Positions 7,938 through 17,306 are shown, numbered from the stretch's first letter. The stretch: DNA of 64,000 nucleotides from Bradyrhizobium sp. Ghvi (GCF_900115265.1 NZ_FOVU01000016.1:37550-101549); one strand, 5' to 3'. Numbers and translations: made by a program. The notes: generated by a model not told the origin, from the letters alone.

Positions 7938-10436
7938 TCAACCACTCCGCCCCGCGCGCATCGCGAACGGCTTCAAGAGCTCGGCGCAGGCGAGATAGAC
8001 GACGACGAGAACAGCAATGCCTGCCGTCATGATCGGTGGCGGTGCGACGAAGCCGAACCAGGCTCCGAGCGGCGTGAATGGCAGGACCATCGCGACGAGC
8101 AGTGCGACCAGCGAGGAGGCCGCGAGCGCGGGATCCGGCCAGTTGCGCCATGGCCGCCCGTTGGTGCGGATGACGAAGATGACCAGGATCTGCGTCGCCA
8201 TGGATTCGACGAACCAGGCGGTGCGGAATTCGTCCGGCGAAGCCTTGAACAGGTACAGCAGCGCGCCGAAGGTCAGGAAGTCGAACAGCGACGACAGCGG
8301 TCCCATGATCGCGGCGAAGCGCACCAGTCGCGACATGCTCCACACCTGCGGCTGCGCGGTCGCTTGGGCCGCGACGCGGTCGAAGGGAATGCCGAGTTCG
8401 GAGAGATCGTAGAGCAGGTTGTTGAGCAGGATCTGCGTCGGCAGCATCGGCAGGAACGGCAGGGCGATCGAGGCGGCCGCCATCGACAGCATATTGCCGA
8501 AATTCGAGCTCGCGCCCATGCGGACATATTTGAGTATGTTGGCGAAGGTCCGCCGTCCTTCCTCGACGCCGTCGGCGACGACCTCGAGATCCGACGCGAG
8601 CAGGATCATGTCTGCGGCGGCCTGCGCCACGCCGGTTGCGCCGTCGACCGACAGGCCGACATCGGCGACCTTCAGGGCCGGCGCGTCGTTGATGCCGTCG
8701 CCCAGGAAGCCGACCACCTCCTTGCCCGCCTGCAGCGCCTTGACGATGCGCGACTTCTGGTCTGGCGCGAGCCGGCCGAACGCATCGGTGGAACGCACCT
8801 GCACGATGAGCGCCTCGTCGCTCAGCTCGGCAATCTCGGCACCCGACAGCACGCGTTCGGCGTTGAGGCCGACCAGACCGGCAAGCCGCTTCACCACCAC
8901 GGGATCATCACCCGACAGGATCTTGAGGCTGATGCCGCTCGCCGCGAGGCGGGCGATTGCGGCTGCCGCCGTGGGCTTCGGTGGATCGGCGAAGGCGCAA
9001 AAACCGTCGAAGACGAGGTCGGTTTCGTCGTCCGTTTCGACGTCGCGGAGCGCGCCGTTCCAAGGCCGGGAAGCAACGGCCACGGCGCGCAGGCCCGCGG
9101 TCGCGAGCTCATGCACGCGAGCCGTCGCTGCGTCGCGCGCCTGCTCGTCGATCGCACACAATGCGAGCACGGCCTCCGGCGCGCCTTTGACGATCAGGAG
9201 CGCGCCTTCGGGACCGGTTGCGAGCACCGATCCCAAGCGGCGCGAGAAGTCGAACGCCTGTCGTCCGGCCAGCGACCAGCCTTGGGGGGCGTCCGGCCGG
9301 CCGGCGACGAGCGCGGCATCGAGCGCGCCGCGGTCGCCGCCGAGCGATGCCGCGATGGCTCCGAGCTGCGCGGCGCGAGCGTCGTCCTTGCCGGCGGCAT
9401 CGAGGCTTCTTGCAAGCGTGATCTCGGCCGAGGTCAGCGTGCCCGTTTTGTCCGTGCAGAGCACGGTCATGGCGCCGAGATCGTGGATCGCGGCAAGCCG
9501 CTTCACGATCACCTTGCGCCCGGCCATGCGCAGCGCCCCGCGCGACAGCGTCACCGTGGTGATCATCGGCAGCAGTTCGGGCGTCAGCCCGACCGCGAGC
9601 GCGACGGCAAACAGCAGGGAATCGAGCACGGGTCGGCCGAACACGACGCGGATGGTGAGCACGACCAGCACCAGCGCCAGCGTGGCGCGCGCGATCACGA
9701 GGCCGAATTCGCGCAAGTCGCGCTCGAAGGGCGAGGGCGCCTGCGTTTCGGCAAGCGCGGAGGCCGCCGCTCCGAACACCGTGTCGCGACCGGTCCGGAC
9801 CACGAGTGCGATCGCTTCGCCGGTCTGCGCCACGGCGCCGCGGAACAGCGCATTCGATGTGTCGTCGGGCCCGCTGGCGGCGCCGGCCTGCTTCTGCACG
9901 GGATAGGGTTCGCCGGTAAGCGCGGCTTCGCCCGCGGTGAAGGCCGTAGCTTCCAGGATCAGCGCGTCGGCGGGAATGATGTCGCCGGCGCGGACGCGCA
10001 GGATGTCGCCGGGCACGACCTGATCCACCTCCACCTCGCGAAAGCCGCCATCGCGCCTGACCTCGGCCTTGAGCGCGACGGAGCGGCGCAGGATCTCGGC
10101 GGCGCGGACCGCGTGGCCTTCCTGGACGGTGTCGAGCCCGATCGAGAGCGCGAGAATCAGCACGATGATGAGCCCGCCGATGTCGTCGCCGGTCAGCATC
10201 GAGATGATGCCGGCGACCAGCAGGATCAGCGACAGCGGCTCGAGCAGCCGGCGCAGGATCGCGCGCGCCGCGCCTTCGATGCGCGGCGGCGCATCGCTGT
10301 TCGGCCCGAACCGGTCGAGCCGTTCGGCCGCCTCGGCCGCGGTCAGGCCCGTCAGCCCGCAGCCGAGGCGGCTGCAGAGATCGGGAGGGGTCAGACGCCA
10401 GAAATGGGTGTCAGGACGGTTTGGATTTTCCAGCAA
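7938..10436 (-). CDS. mgtA: Magnesium-translocating P-type ATPase (MgtA type)
   Basis: 832 residues of a P3B ATPase that imports Mg2+ across the inner membrane. Visible motifs: N-terminal cation-ATPase domain, TGEP in the actuator domain (about 174-177), the MgtA/B membrane signature VGLTPELLPMI (about 282-292), phosphorylation site DKTGTLT (329-335) and hinge GDGINDAP. The C-terminal half holds the remaining membrane helices (QILLNNLLYDLSELGIPFD). It is slightly shorter than enteric MgtA (about 900). The start is a TTG at 10436 with GGGAG six bases upstream; no in-frame ATG is available. No MgtC gene or recognisable Mg-sensing leader is seen in the 128 bp before the next gene. Confidence 0.92.
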   Translation of the reverse strand: MLENPNRPDTHFWRLTPPDLCSRLGCGLTGLTAAEAAERLDRFGPNSDAPPRIEGAARAILRRLLEPLSLILLVAGIISMLTGDDIGGLIIVLILALSIGLDTVQEGHAVRAAEILRRSVALKAEVRRDGGFREVEVDQVVPGDILRVRAGDIIPADALILEATAFTAGEAALTGEPYPVQKQAGAASGPDDTSNALFRGAVAQTGEAIALVVRTGRDTVFGAAASALAETQAPSPFERDLREFGLVIARATLALVLVVLTIRVVFGRPVLDSLLFAVALAVGLTPELLPMITTVTLSRGALRMAGRKVIVKRLAAIHDLGAMTVLCTDKTGTLTSAEITLARSLDAAGKDDARAAQLGAIAASLGGDRGALDAALVAGRPDAPQGWSLAGRQAFDFSRRLGSVLATGPEGALLIVKGAPEAVLALCAIDEQARDAATARVHELATAGLRAVAVASRPWNGALRDVETDDETDLVFDGFCAFADPPKPTAAAAIARLAASGISLKILSGDDPVVVKRLAGLVGLNAERVLSGAEIAELSDEALIVQVRSTDAFGRLAPDQKSRIVKALQAGKEVVGFLGDGINDAPALKVADVGLSVDGATGVAQAAADMILLASDLEVVADGVEEGRRTFANILKYVRMGASSNFGNMLSMAAASIALPFLPMLPTQILLNNLLYDLSELGIPFDRVAAQATAQPQVWSMSRLVRFAAIMGPLSSLFDFLTFGALLYLFKASPDEFRTAWFVESMATQILVIFVIRTNGRPWRNWPDPALAASSLVALLVAMVLPFTPLGAWFGFVAPPPIMTAGIAVLVVVYLACAELLKPFAMRAGRSG

Positions 10437-10627
10437 ACACAGCTCCCGGTGTCAGGGCGTCTCATGTCGGCAGATGCATCTAAATTCGGCGTAACCTCTT
10501 GACCTAGGACAATCTCGATTTTCGACCGCACGTTAGCGTCGCGGCCAATCAGTCGGGTTGCGCCGTGTTCTCGGGGGCTGGGATCCGGATTCAGCGGCCG
10601 GCGCTGCGCGCGTTGCGGGACGATGTC

Positions 10628-11896
10628 ATGGCCGAACAAGCTATCGTCCTGACACAGCACAGGCGATGGTTTTCCGTCACCAGGCTGTGGTCGGGATTTC
10701 TCAGTCACAAATGGTTCATTCTCGCGGTGACGGCGCTGCTCGGGCTCGGCGCCTGGCAGGGGGCGCGGGTGCTGCTCGGGCCCGCGATTGTGGTGGACCA
10801 GGTCAAGCTCGGCCGCCTCGTCGAGACGGTCGTGGCAAGCGGCCATGTCGAAACGCCATATCGCGTGGAGATCGGCAGCCAGATCACGGGCACGGTCGAG
10901 GACGTGCTGGTCCAGGAAGGGCAAAAGGTCGCCAAGGGCCAGCCTCTGATCTCCCTGGAGTCCCGCGAGCTGAGGGCGACCATGGTGCAGGCGCAGGGCG
11001 CGGTGGCGCAGGCAGAGGCCCGCATCAAGCAGCTCGAGGAGCTGACCTTGCCTTCGGCCAGGGAGGCGCTGACGCAGGCGCAGGCGACGCTGCTCAATGC
11101 CCAGCAGACTTATGACCGCACCGCCCAGCTCGAACGCAACGGCTATGCGACACGGGCCGCGCTCGATGATGCCCAGAAGACTCTCGACGTCGCGCGCGCG
11201 GCGATGCGCTCGGTGCAATTCCAGGTCTATACGGCCAGTCCCGGCGGCAGCGACTATGTGATGGCGCAGACCCAGGCCAACCAGGCGCGCGCCAATCTCG
11301 ACACCGCGGAGTCGCGGCTCGGCTATGCGACGATCATGGCTCCTCGCGACGGTGTCCTGATCTCGCGCAGTGTCGAGCGCGGCACGGTGGTGCAGCCCGG
11401 CAAGACCTTGCTGGTGCTGGCGCCGGCCGGCGACGTGCAGCTCGTCTTGCAGATCGACGAACGCAATCTTGGCAAGATCTCGCTCGGGCAGAAGGCGCTT
11501 GCGTCTGCCGATGCCTATCCGGACCGGCGTTTCCCCGCGACGATCACCTATATCAATCCCGGTATCGATATTTCGCGCGCCTCCGTCGAGGTCAAGCTGA
11601 CCGTCGCCGATCCGCCGGACTATCTGCGCCAGGACATGACCGTCTCGGTCGATGTCGAGGTCGCCGCACGCGACGATGCGCTGATCCTGCCGCTGCGCTC
11701 GGTGCACGACGTCCTGTCGGGAAATCCCTGGGTGCTCGGTATCAAGGATGGACGCGCCAGTCAGCGACCGGTGAAGATCGGGCTGCACGGCAACAGCCAG
11801 GTCGAGATCACCAACGGCCTTGCCGCCCGCGACGTTGCGATCCCGCAGAGTTCCGGCGTCCTGACCGGGCAGCGCGTGCGGCCTGTGCTGCAATGA
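10628..11896 (+). CDS. HlyD/MacA-type periplasmic adaptor subunit of an ABC exporter
   Basis: About 422 residues from the ATG at 10628 (MAEQAIVLTQHRRW); an ATG 63 bp upstream is less likely. One TM segment (WFILAVTALLGLGAWQGARVLL) is followed by a lipoyl-like barrel (VETVVASGHVETPYRVEIGSQITGTV, VQEGQKVAKGQPLISLESRELRA), a coiled-coil hairpin and membrane-proximal domains. It would bridge the inner-membrane permease to an outer-membrane duct. First gene of a tight three-gene operon: its stop overlaps the next start as ATGA at 11893. The order adaptor-permease-ATPase matches DevBCA of cyanobacteria. Confidence 0.9.
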   Translation: MAEQAIVLTQHRRWFSVTRLWSGFLSHKWFILAVTALLGLGAWQGARVLLGPAIVVDQVKLGRLVETVVASGHVETPYRVEIGSQITGTVEDVLVQEGQKVAKGQPLISLESRELRATMVQAQGAVAQAEARIKQLEELTLPSAREALTQAQATLLNAQQTYDRTAQLERNGYATRAALDDAQKTLDVARAAMRSVQFQVYTASPGGSDYVMAQTQANQARANLDTAESRLGYATIMAPRDGVLISRSVERGTVVQPGKTLLVLAPAGDVQLVLQIDERNLGKISLGQKALASADAYPDRRFPATITYINPGIDISRASVEVKLTVADPPDYLRQDMTVSVDVEVAARDDALILPLRSVHDVLSGNPWVLGIKDGRASQRPVKIGLHGNSQVEITNGLAARDVAIPQSSGVLTGQRVRPVLQ

Positions 11897-13119
11897 ACCG
11901 CTGGCTGCCGATCGAATGGGTCATGGCCGTGCGTTTCCTGCGCGAAGGCCGGCTGCAGACCATCTTCATCATCGGCGGCATCTCGATCGGGGTCGGCGTC
12001 ATCGTCTTCATGTCGGCGATGCTCGCCGGGCTTCAGGCGAATTTCATCAAGCGAGTCTTGACCTCGCAGCCGCAGATCCAGCTGCTCTCGCCGGACCAGA
12101 TCGCGCGCCTGCTGCGCAACAGTGCAGGCGAGATCGAAGATGCAATTGTCCAGCGCCCGAGCCAGCGGGTGATCTCGATCGATCAGTGGCCGAAGATCAG
12201 GGCGCAGATGCAGGCGATGCCGGAAGTGGTCACGGTATCCCCGACGATCCTGGGCTCGGTGCTCGCGGTGCGCGGCGATGCCAGCCGCTCGGTGAACCTG
12301 TCGGGTGTCGAGCCGGACTCCTACTTCAAGATCGTGAAGGTGCCGGACTATATCGTCGCCGGCGAGCCTCGCCTGACCAGCGAGGACATCATCATCGGCA
12401 CCGAGCTGGCGAAGGATCTCGGTGCGACCGTCGGCGACAAGCTCAACGTTCGCGCCGCGACCGGCGCCACGCGCGTGCTCACGATCTCGGGCATCGTCGA
12501 TCTCGGCAACAAGGGCGTCAACCAGCGCGTCTGCTATGCCGCGCTCCGGACCGCGCAGTCGCTGCTCGGCATGATCGGCGGCGTCACCACGATCGACATC
12601 ACCGTCGCCGACATCTATGCGGCCGAGGAGATCGCCCAGCGCATCCAGGCCGCCAACGTGGTCGAAGCCGACAGCTGGATCAAGACCAATGCGCAGTTCT
12701 TCACCGCGGTGCAGGCGCAGCAGAATACCAACACACTGATCCGCCTGTTCGTCGGACTCTCCGTGGCGTTCGGCATCGCGGCGGTGCTCATCGTCTCGGT
12801 GATCCAGCGCTCCAAGGACATCGGCATCCTGCGCGCGATGGGAACCTCGCGAGCTAAGATCCTGCGCGTCTTCCTGGTTCAGGGCGGCCTGCTCGGCTTC
12901 GTCGGTTCGCTGGTCGGCGCCGCCATGGGCGCATTTGCGTTGGTCTATTGGCACTCGGTGGCCCGCCAGGCCGACGGCACCGAATTGTTTCCGCTGATCC
13001 TGGAGCGATCCCTGTTCATCTACACGGCATTGCTTGCGACCGGCACCGGCATCCTGGCCGCGATGGCGCCGGCGATCCGTGCGGCCAAACTCGACCCGGT
13101 GGTGGCGATCCGTGGCTAA
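11893..13119 (+). CDS. ABC transporter permease (FtsX/MacB-core family)
   Basis: 408 residues with the FtsX/MacB layout: TM1 near the N-terminus (TIFIIGGISIGVGVIVFMSAMLAGL), a large periplasmic domain (about 45-285), then three TM helices near the C-terminus (GLSVAFGIAAVLIVSVIQR, GGLLGFVGSLVGAAMGAFALVYW, YTALLATGTGILAAMAPAIRA). The loop GILRAMGTSRAKILRVFLVQG is the usual contact with the ATPase. It forms the mechanotransmitting core of a tripartite exporter together with the adaptor upstream and the ATPase downstream. The 3' end overlaps the next gene by 8 bp. Confidence 0.91.
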   Translation: MNRWLPIEWVMAVRFLREGRLQTIFIIGGISIGVGVIVFMSAMLAGLQANFIKRVLTSQPQIQLLSPDQIARLLRNSAGEIEDAIVQRPSQRVISIDQWPKIRAQMQAMPEVVTVSPTILGSVLAVRGDASRSVNLSGVEPDSYFKIVKVPDYIVAGEPRLTSEDIIIGTELAKDLGATVGDKLNVRAATGATRVLTISGIVDLGNKGVNQRVCYAALRTAQSLLGMIGGVTTIDITVADIYAAEEIAQRIQAANVVEADSWIKTNAQFFTAVQAQQNTNTLIRLFVGLSVAFGIAAVLIVSVIQRSKDIGILRAMGTSRAKILRVFLVQGGLLGFVGSLVGAAMGAFALVYWHSVARQADGTELFPLILERSLFIYTALLATGTGILAAMAPAIRAAKLDPVVAIRG

Positions 13120-13795
13120 TGAGATCCTGAAGCTCGAACGTGTGTGCAAGGCCTATAATGTCGGCCTGCCGACCGAGACTGAAGTGCTGCATGACATCGA
13201 TCTCGAGCTCGACCATGGCGAGTTTCTCGCTTTGATCGGCCCATCGGGCTCCGGCAAGAGCACGCTGCTCAATATCGTGGGCCTGCTCGATCAGCCGACA
13301 TCGGGCCGGCTCTCGATCAAGGGCCACGACACCGCCTCGCTTGGTGACGCCGAAATCACCCGCCTGCGCGGCCATACCATCGGCTTCGTGTTCCAGTATC
13401 ACCTCCTGATCTCGGCCTTCACGGCGCGGGAGAACGTCATGATGCCGATGCTGGTCGATCGCGGCTTTGCGAGCGCGGAGATCGAGGCGCGGGCCGATCG
13501 CTTGCTGGCGCAGGTGGGGCTGGAGAGATTCGCCGGCAACCTCGCCAACAACATGTCGGGCGGCCAGCAGCAACGGGTGGCCGTGGCGCGCGCGCTGGCG
13601 ATGGGTCCGGACCTCGTGCTGGCGGACGAGCCGACCGGCAATCTCGACACCCGATCGGCCGATGCCGTGTTCGAGCTGATGCGGCAGGTCAATCGCGTCA
13701 GCGGAACGAGCTTCCTGCTCGTGACCCATAATATGGACCTGGCGCAGCGCTGCGACCGCATCATCGAAGTGATCGACGGCCGCATCCGCGCCTAA
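13112..13795 (+). CDS. ABC transporter ATP-binding protein (LolD/MacB/DevA type)
   Basis: 227 residues from the GTG at 13112 (VANEILKLERVCKAYN), which overlaps the stop of the permease gene; a longer reading from 13034 would overlap far more. Walker A GPSGSGKST, Q-loop FVFQYHLLISAFTARENV, signature MSGGQQQRVAVARAL, Walker B LVLADEPTGNLD and H-loop VTHNMD are all intact. It powers the adaptor/permease pair upstream. The exported substrate is unknown; no outer-membrane factor gene is adjacent. Confidence 0.93.
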   Translation: MANEILKLERVCKAYNVGLPTETEVLHDIDLELDHGEFLALIGPSGSGKSTLLNIVGLLDQPTSGRLSIKGHDTASLGDAEITRLRGHTIGFVFQYHLLISAFTARENVMMPMLVDRGFASAEIEARADRLLAQVGLERFAGNLANNMSGGQQQRVAVARALAMGPDLVLADEPTGNLDTRSADAVFELMRQVNRVSGTSFLLVTHNMDLAQRCDRIIEVIDGRIRA

Positions 13796-13872
13796 CGTCG
13801 TAGACGCCGGCCCGGCAGGACGGATTTTTAGGGGATATCAAAGGCTTGGATCGCGTAATGGGCCCGAAAAAA

Positions 13873-13901
13873 GCCCCGTTCTTGCTTGCCTAGAGGGGCT
13901 G
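13873..13901. other. Short stem-loop upstream of purA
   Basis: AGCCCC at 13873-13878 pairs with GGGGCT at 13896-13901. On the minus strand it is followed by six T, on the plus strand by no T run, so it would only work as a terminator for minus-strand transcripts, where no gene is seen. It may be part of the purA leader. Confidence 0.35.
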
Positions 13902-13994
13902 CATCCTTTATCCGGTTGGCTGCCTCGCGTGCGAGCGGCCTTGGGCTGTGGATTGGCTGGGCGCATCTAAAATCTTCGAAGGGAATCCCCGCGA

Positions 13995-15287
13995 ATGGCC
14001 AATGTTGTCGTCGTCGGCGCCCAGTGGGGCGACGAAGGAAAGGGCAAGATCGTCGACTGGTTGTCGGAGCAGGCGGACATCGTCGTCCGCTTCCAGGGCG
14101 GCCATAACGCCGGCCATACGCTGGTCATCAACGGCAAGACCTACAAGCTGGCGCTGCTGCCCTCCGGCGTGCTGCGCGAAGGCAAGCTGTCGGTGATCGG
14201 CAACGGCGTGGTGTTCGATCCCGCCGCCTTCCTCGACGAGGTCGCCAAGCTGCGCGCGCAGGGCGTCGCGGTGTCGCCGGAAAACTTGCGGGTCGCCGAG
14301 AACGTCACCCTGATCCTGCCGCTGCATCGTGAGCTCGACGCCTTGCGCGAGTCCTCCAATGCGGCGACCGCGATCGGGACCACGCGCCGCGGCATCGGGC
14401 CGGCCTATGAGGACAAGGTCGGCCGCCGTGCCATCCGCCTGATGGACCTCGCCGACCTCAGCACGCTCCCGCACAAGATCGATCGCCTCCTGGCCCACCA
14501 CAACGCGCTGCGTCGCGGTCTCAATCTGCCGGAATTCGACGGCAAGGAGATCCTGAAGGAGCTGAGCGCGCTGGCGCCGCAGCTCTTGCCTTACGCCGAG
14601 ACCGTGTGGCGCCTGCTCGACATCGAGCGGCGCGCCGGCAAGCGCATGCTGTTCGAGGGCGCGCAGGGCGCGCTGCTCGACGTCGATCACGGCACCTATC
14701 CTTACGTCACCTCGTCCAACACGGTGGCGGCGCAGGCCGCGACCGGCGCCGGCCTCGGTCCGGGCGCGGTCGGTTACGTGCTGGGTCTCTGCAAGGCCTA
14801 TACGACCCGGGTCGGCCAGGGCCCGTTCCCGACCGAGCAGGACAACGCGACCGGCCGCAAGATCGGCGAGCGCGGCCGCGAATTCGGCACCAACACCGGC
14901 CGTCCGCGCCGCTGCGGCTGGTTCGACGCCGTGCTGGTCCGCCAGGCGGTCCGGACCTGCGGCATCAACGGGTTGGCGCTGACCAAGCTCGACATCCTCG
15001 ACGGCTTCGACACGATCGAGGTCTGCACTGCTTACAAGCTCGACGGCAAGGAGATCGACCATTTCCCGGCCGGCGAGGGCGCCCAGGCCAGGGTCGAGGC
15101 CATTTACGAGACCATCGAGGGCTGGAAGGAGCCGACCGCCAACGCGCGATCCTGGGCCGACCTGCCGGCCCAGGCCATCAAATATGTTCGTCGGATCGAG
15201 GAATTGGTGGGGTGCCCGGTCGCGCTGCTTTCCACCAGCCCCGAACGCGAGGATACTATCCTGGTGCAAAATCCGTTTGAGGCTTAA
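13995..15287 (+). CDS. purA: Adenylosuccinate synthetase
   Basis: 430 residues, the standard length. It converts IMP, aspartate and GTP to adenylosuccinate in AMP synthesis. N-terminal GAQWGDEGKGKIVD contains the catalytic Asp and the P-loop; FQGGHNAGHTLV supplies the catalytic His; later RRGIGPAYEDKVGRRAIR, EGAQGALLDVDHGTYPYVTSSNT and NTGRPRRCGWFDAV are conserved across the family. It starts with ATG 199 bp after the exporter operon, so it probably has its own promoter. The next gene begins 37 bp downstream on the same strand and may be cotranscribed. Confidence 0.98.
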   Translation: MANVVVVGAQWGDEGKGKIVDWLSEQADIVVRFQGGHNAGHTLVINGKTYKLALLPSGVLREGKLSVIGNGVVFDPAAFLDEVAKLRAQGVAVSPENLRVAENVTLILPLHRELDALRESSNAATAIGTTRRGIGPAYEDKVGRRAIRLMDLADLSTLPHKIDRLLAHHNALRRGLNLPEFDGKEILKELSALAPQLLPYAETVWRLLDIERRAGKRMLFEGAQGALLDVDHGTYPYVTSSNTVAAQAATGAGLGPGAVGYVLGLCKAYTTRVGQGPFPTEQDNATGRKIGERGREFGTNTGRPRRCGWFDAVLVRQAVRTCGINGLALTKLDILDGFDTIEVCTAYKLDGKEIDHFPAGEGAQARVEAIYETIEGWKEPTANARSWADLPAQAIKYVRRIEELVGCPVALLSTSPEREDTILVQNPFEA

Positions 15288-15324
15288 CGATCTCTTACTA
15301 GGACGCGGGTATAGTTGAGTAGAA

Positions 15325-16902
15325 ATGGCTGATTACTATCCGCTGATCGCCCGCGCTATTGCCGCCCTGGACCCCAACGCTCCCGGCGAAAGCCGGCGCG
15401 CGCTCTATGAACGGGCGCGCACGGCCTTGATCGCGCAGCTGCGCAGCGTGCAGCCGCCGCTCTCCGAATCCGAAATCACCCGCGAACGGCTGTCGTTGGA
15501 AGAGGCCGTCCGCAAGGTCGAATCGGAGGCCGCCCAGCGTGCCCGCGAGGCGTCGCGCCCCGGTGGCGGCGCCAAGGCTGGTGGCAGCGGCGATGCGTTC
15601 CGAAGGGCAAGCACCCGGGCGGCCGAGGGCAACGCATCCGCTCAGCCGGCCGCGCCGCGGGCTCGTCCCGCCGCACCGCCGCCGCGCAACGATCGCCCGC
15701 CGCTCGGCGGTGACGACCAGGGCGATGCCCCGCGTCCGCCGCGCGCCCCGCGTTTCGATGTGCCGCGCCCGCCGGAGCCGCCGGCGGCGCGCGATCGCTC
15801 CGCTCCACGCCGTCCGCCGGAGGGCGGATTGCCGCCGCCGATGCCGCCGGCGCCGGGCGTCCGCGGCTTCCGCGACATCACCGCCGACGCCAACGATCTC
15901 GGCGGCGCTGCCGCGCAGGCCAATCGTGCCGCGCGCCGCACCTACGCCAACGTGCCCTCGCCCTCGCCGGAATTCGACCGGCTCGAGCCGAGCCTGGAGA
16001 ACCGCGCCGCCGAAGGTGAGGCGCCCTATTCCTATGACGAGTCGATCGAGGAGGCCGAGCGTTACACGCCGCAGCCGCCGTCGCCGCGTCCGCGCATTGC
16101 GCCCGACCGTGACGTCAAGAAGCGCGCCGGTAGAGGCTCGATGTTCCCGTTCAAGAGCGCGATCGCCCTTGGCATCATCCTGATCCTGGTTGGCGTCGGA
16201 ATCGTCGCGCGCGAGCCGCTGGTCAAGACTGCGACCAATCTGCTCAAACCCTCGCCCACCCAGGTGGTGGAGGCGCCGAAGGATACGTCGCAGCCGCAGA
16301 CCAAGCCGAAGATTCCGGATCGCGTCGGCCAGCCCTCGGCGAGCGACCAGCCGGTCGCGCCGGTAGCGCAGAAGGTCGTGCTCTATGACGAGGATCCGTC
16401 CGATCCGAAGGGCAAGCAATATGTCGGCTCGGTGGTGTGGCGGCTCGAGCCGATCAAGGCGTCGGGCAACCAGAAGGCCGACGTCGCGGTGCGCGCCGAC
16501 ATCGAGATCCCCGATCGCAAGTTCAAGATGACGATGTCGTTCCGCCGTAACACCGACTCGTCGCTGCCGGCGAGCCATACGGCCGAGCTGACCTTCGTTC
16601 TGCCGCCGGACTTTCCGGGTGGCAGTGTCTCCAACGTGCCGGGCATCCTGATGAAGTCGAACGAGCAGGCGCGCGGCACGCCGCTCGCCGGCCTCGCGGT
16701 CAAGGTCACCGACGGCTTCTTCCTGGTCGGCCTCTCCAACGTCGATGCCGACCGCAGCCGCAACGTCCAGCTCCTGAAGGAGCGCTCGTGGTTCGACGTG
16801 CCGCTGGTCTACGCCAATCAGCGCCGCGCCATCATCGCCATTGAGAAGGGCGCTCCCGGCGAGCGCGCCTTCAACGACGCCTTCGCGCAGTGGGGCGATT
16901 AG
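15325..16902 (+). CDS. Pro/Arg-rich single-pass membrane protein of unknown function, downstream of purA
   Basis: 525 residues, not recognised as an enzyme. Residues 1-80 form a charged helical region (MADYYPLIARAIAALDP... ERARTALIAQLRSVQPPLSESEITRERLSLEEAVRKVE). About 85-265 is low-complexity Pro/Arg/Ala. One TM helix is clear at about 277-295 (SAIALGIILILVGVGIVA). The C-terminal 200 residues look folded and beta-rich (VVWRLEPIKASGNQKADVAVRADIEIPDRKF). The topology suggests a cytoplasmic N-terminal helical region tethered by a disordered linker to a periplasmic domain. The short gap after purA suggests one operon, though a purine role is not evident. Confidence 0.85.
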   Translation: MADYYPLIARAIAALDPNAPGESRRALYERARTALIAQLRSVQPPLSESEITRERLSLEEAVRKVESEAAQRAREASRPGGGAKAGGSGDAFRRASTRAAEGNASAQPAAPRARPAAPPPRNDRPPLGGDDQGDAPRPPRAPRFDVPRPPEPPAARDRSAPRRPPEGGLPPPMPPAPGVRGFRDITADANDLGGAAAQANRAARRTYANVPSPSPEFDRLEPSLENRAAEGEAPYSYDESIEEAERYTPQPPSPRPRIAPDRDVKKRAGRGSMFPFKSAIALGIILILVGVGIVAREPLVKTATNLLKPSPTQVVEAPKDTSQPQTKPKIPDRVGQPSASDQPVAPVAQKVVLYDEDPSDPKGKQYVGSVVWRLEPIKASGNQKADVAVRADIEIPDRKFKMTMSFRRNTDSSLPASHTAELTFVLPPDFPGGSVSNVPGILMKSNEQARGTPLAGLAVKVTDGFFLVGLSNVDADRSRNVQLLKERSWFDVPLVYANQRRAIIAIEKGAPGERAFNDAFAQWGD

Positions 16903-16910
16903 CCCGCTTG

Positions 16911-17015
16911 TGTCATTCCGGGGCGCGCGAAGCGCGAACCCGGAATCCATTGCGCAGCACGTGACGTAGAGAAATGGATTCCGGGTTCGGTGCTGCGCAC
17001 CCCCCCGGAATGACA
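16911..17015. repeat. Intergenic nested palindrome (TGTCATTCCGGGG arms)
   Basis: Outer arms TGTCATTCCGGGG (16911-16923) and CCCCGGAATGACA (17003-17015) are perfect complements. An inner pair (CCCGGAATCCATT with AATGGATTCCGGG) sits inside. The same arms recur at 21621-21692 and, diverged, at 44407-44491 and 51663-51816. It lies at the 3' ends of two convergent genes and could fold as a long bidirectional terminator-like hairpin. Confidence 0.85.
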
Positions 17016-17030
17016 TCCTGAAGGGCTGAT

Positions 17031-17306
17031 CTACTGCGCCGCCGCTTCCCGCTTGCGGGCCGCTGCTGCGGCGGCGTGCTCGCGGTCCATTACGGCGCGG
17101 CAGCCGGGGCTGACCTGCGACCGGTTGCGGACCATGCAGGCGGTGATGCGCGGGATGTCGGGGATTTCATTGGAGCACAGCCGCATCGCATCGCCCGAGC
17201 ACATCTGCTGGGCTTCGGGCGAAAAGGCGAGACCGGGTGATGTCTGGAGCGTGAAGGCGGTGGCGGTGAAGGCCAGTAGTGAAGCGATGGTGTGGTAGCG
17301 TGTCAT
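17031..17306 (-). CDS. Small secreted cysteine-rich protein (paralogue of 17830-18075)
   Basis: 91 residues from the ATG at 17306 (MTRYHTIASLLAFTATAFTL), which gives a Sec signal peptide ending near GLAF. The mature part has four cysteines in the pattern QQMCSGDAMRLCSNEIPDIPRITACMVRNRSQVSPGCRAVM, that is C-x7-C, about 12 residues, C-x10-C. The same pattern occurs in the protein at 17830-18075, so the two are paralogues 0.5 kb apart on the same strand. A Lys/Arg-Ala tail follows. The spacing recalls Cys-rich GLG1-like repeats of periplasmic proteins; the function is unknown. Two disulfides are likely in the periplasm. Confidence 0.8.
   Translation of the reverse strand: MTRYHTIASLLAFTATAFTLQTSPGLAFSPEAQQMCSGDAMRLCSNEIPDIPRITACMVRNRSQVSPGCRAVMDREHAAAAAARKREAAAQ

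Noticed and set aside
7788..10502. 904-codon frame on the plus strand opposite mgtA
   Set aside because: Composition is Arg/Asp/Gln-rich without domains; the minus strand has all P-type ATPase motifs.
13873..13901. Terminator for the exporter operon or a purA riboswitch
   Set aside because: T run is on the wrong strand for the exporter, and no purine-riboswitch core is visible; kept only as a stem-loop.
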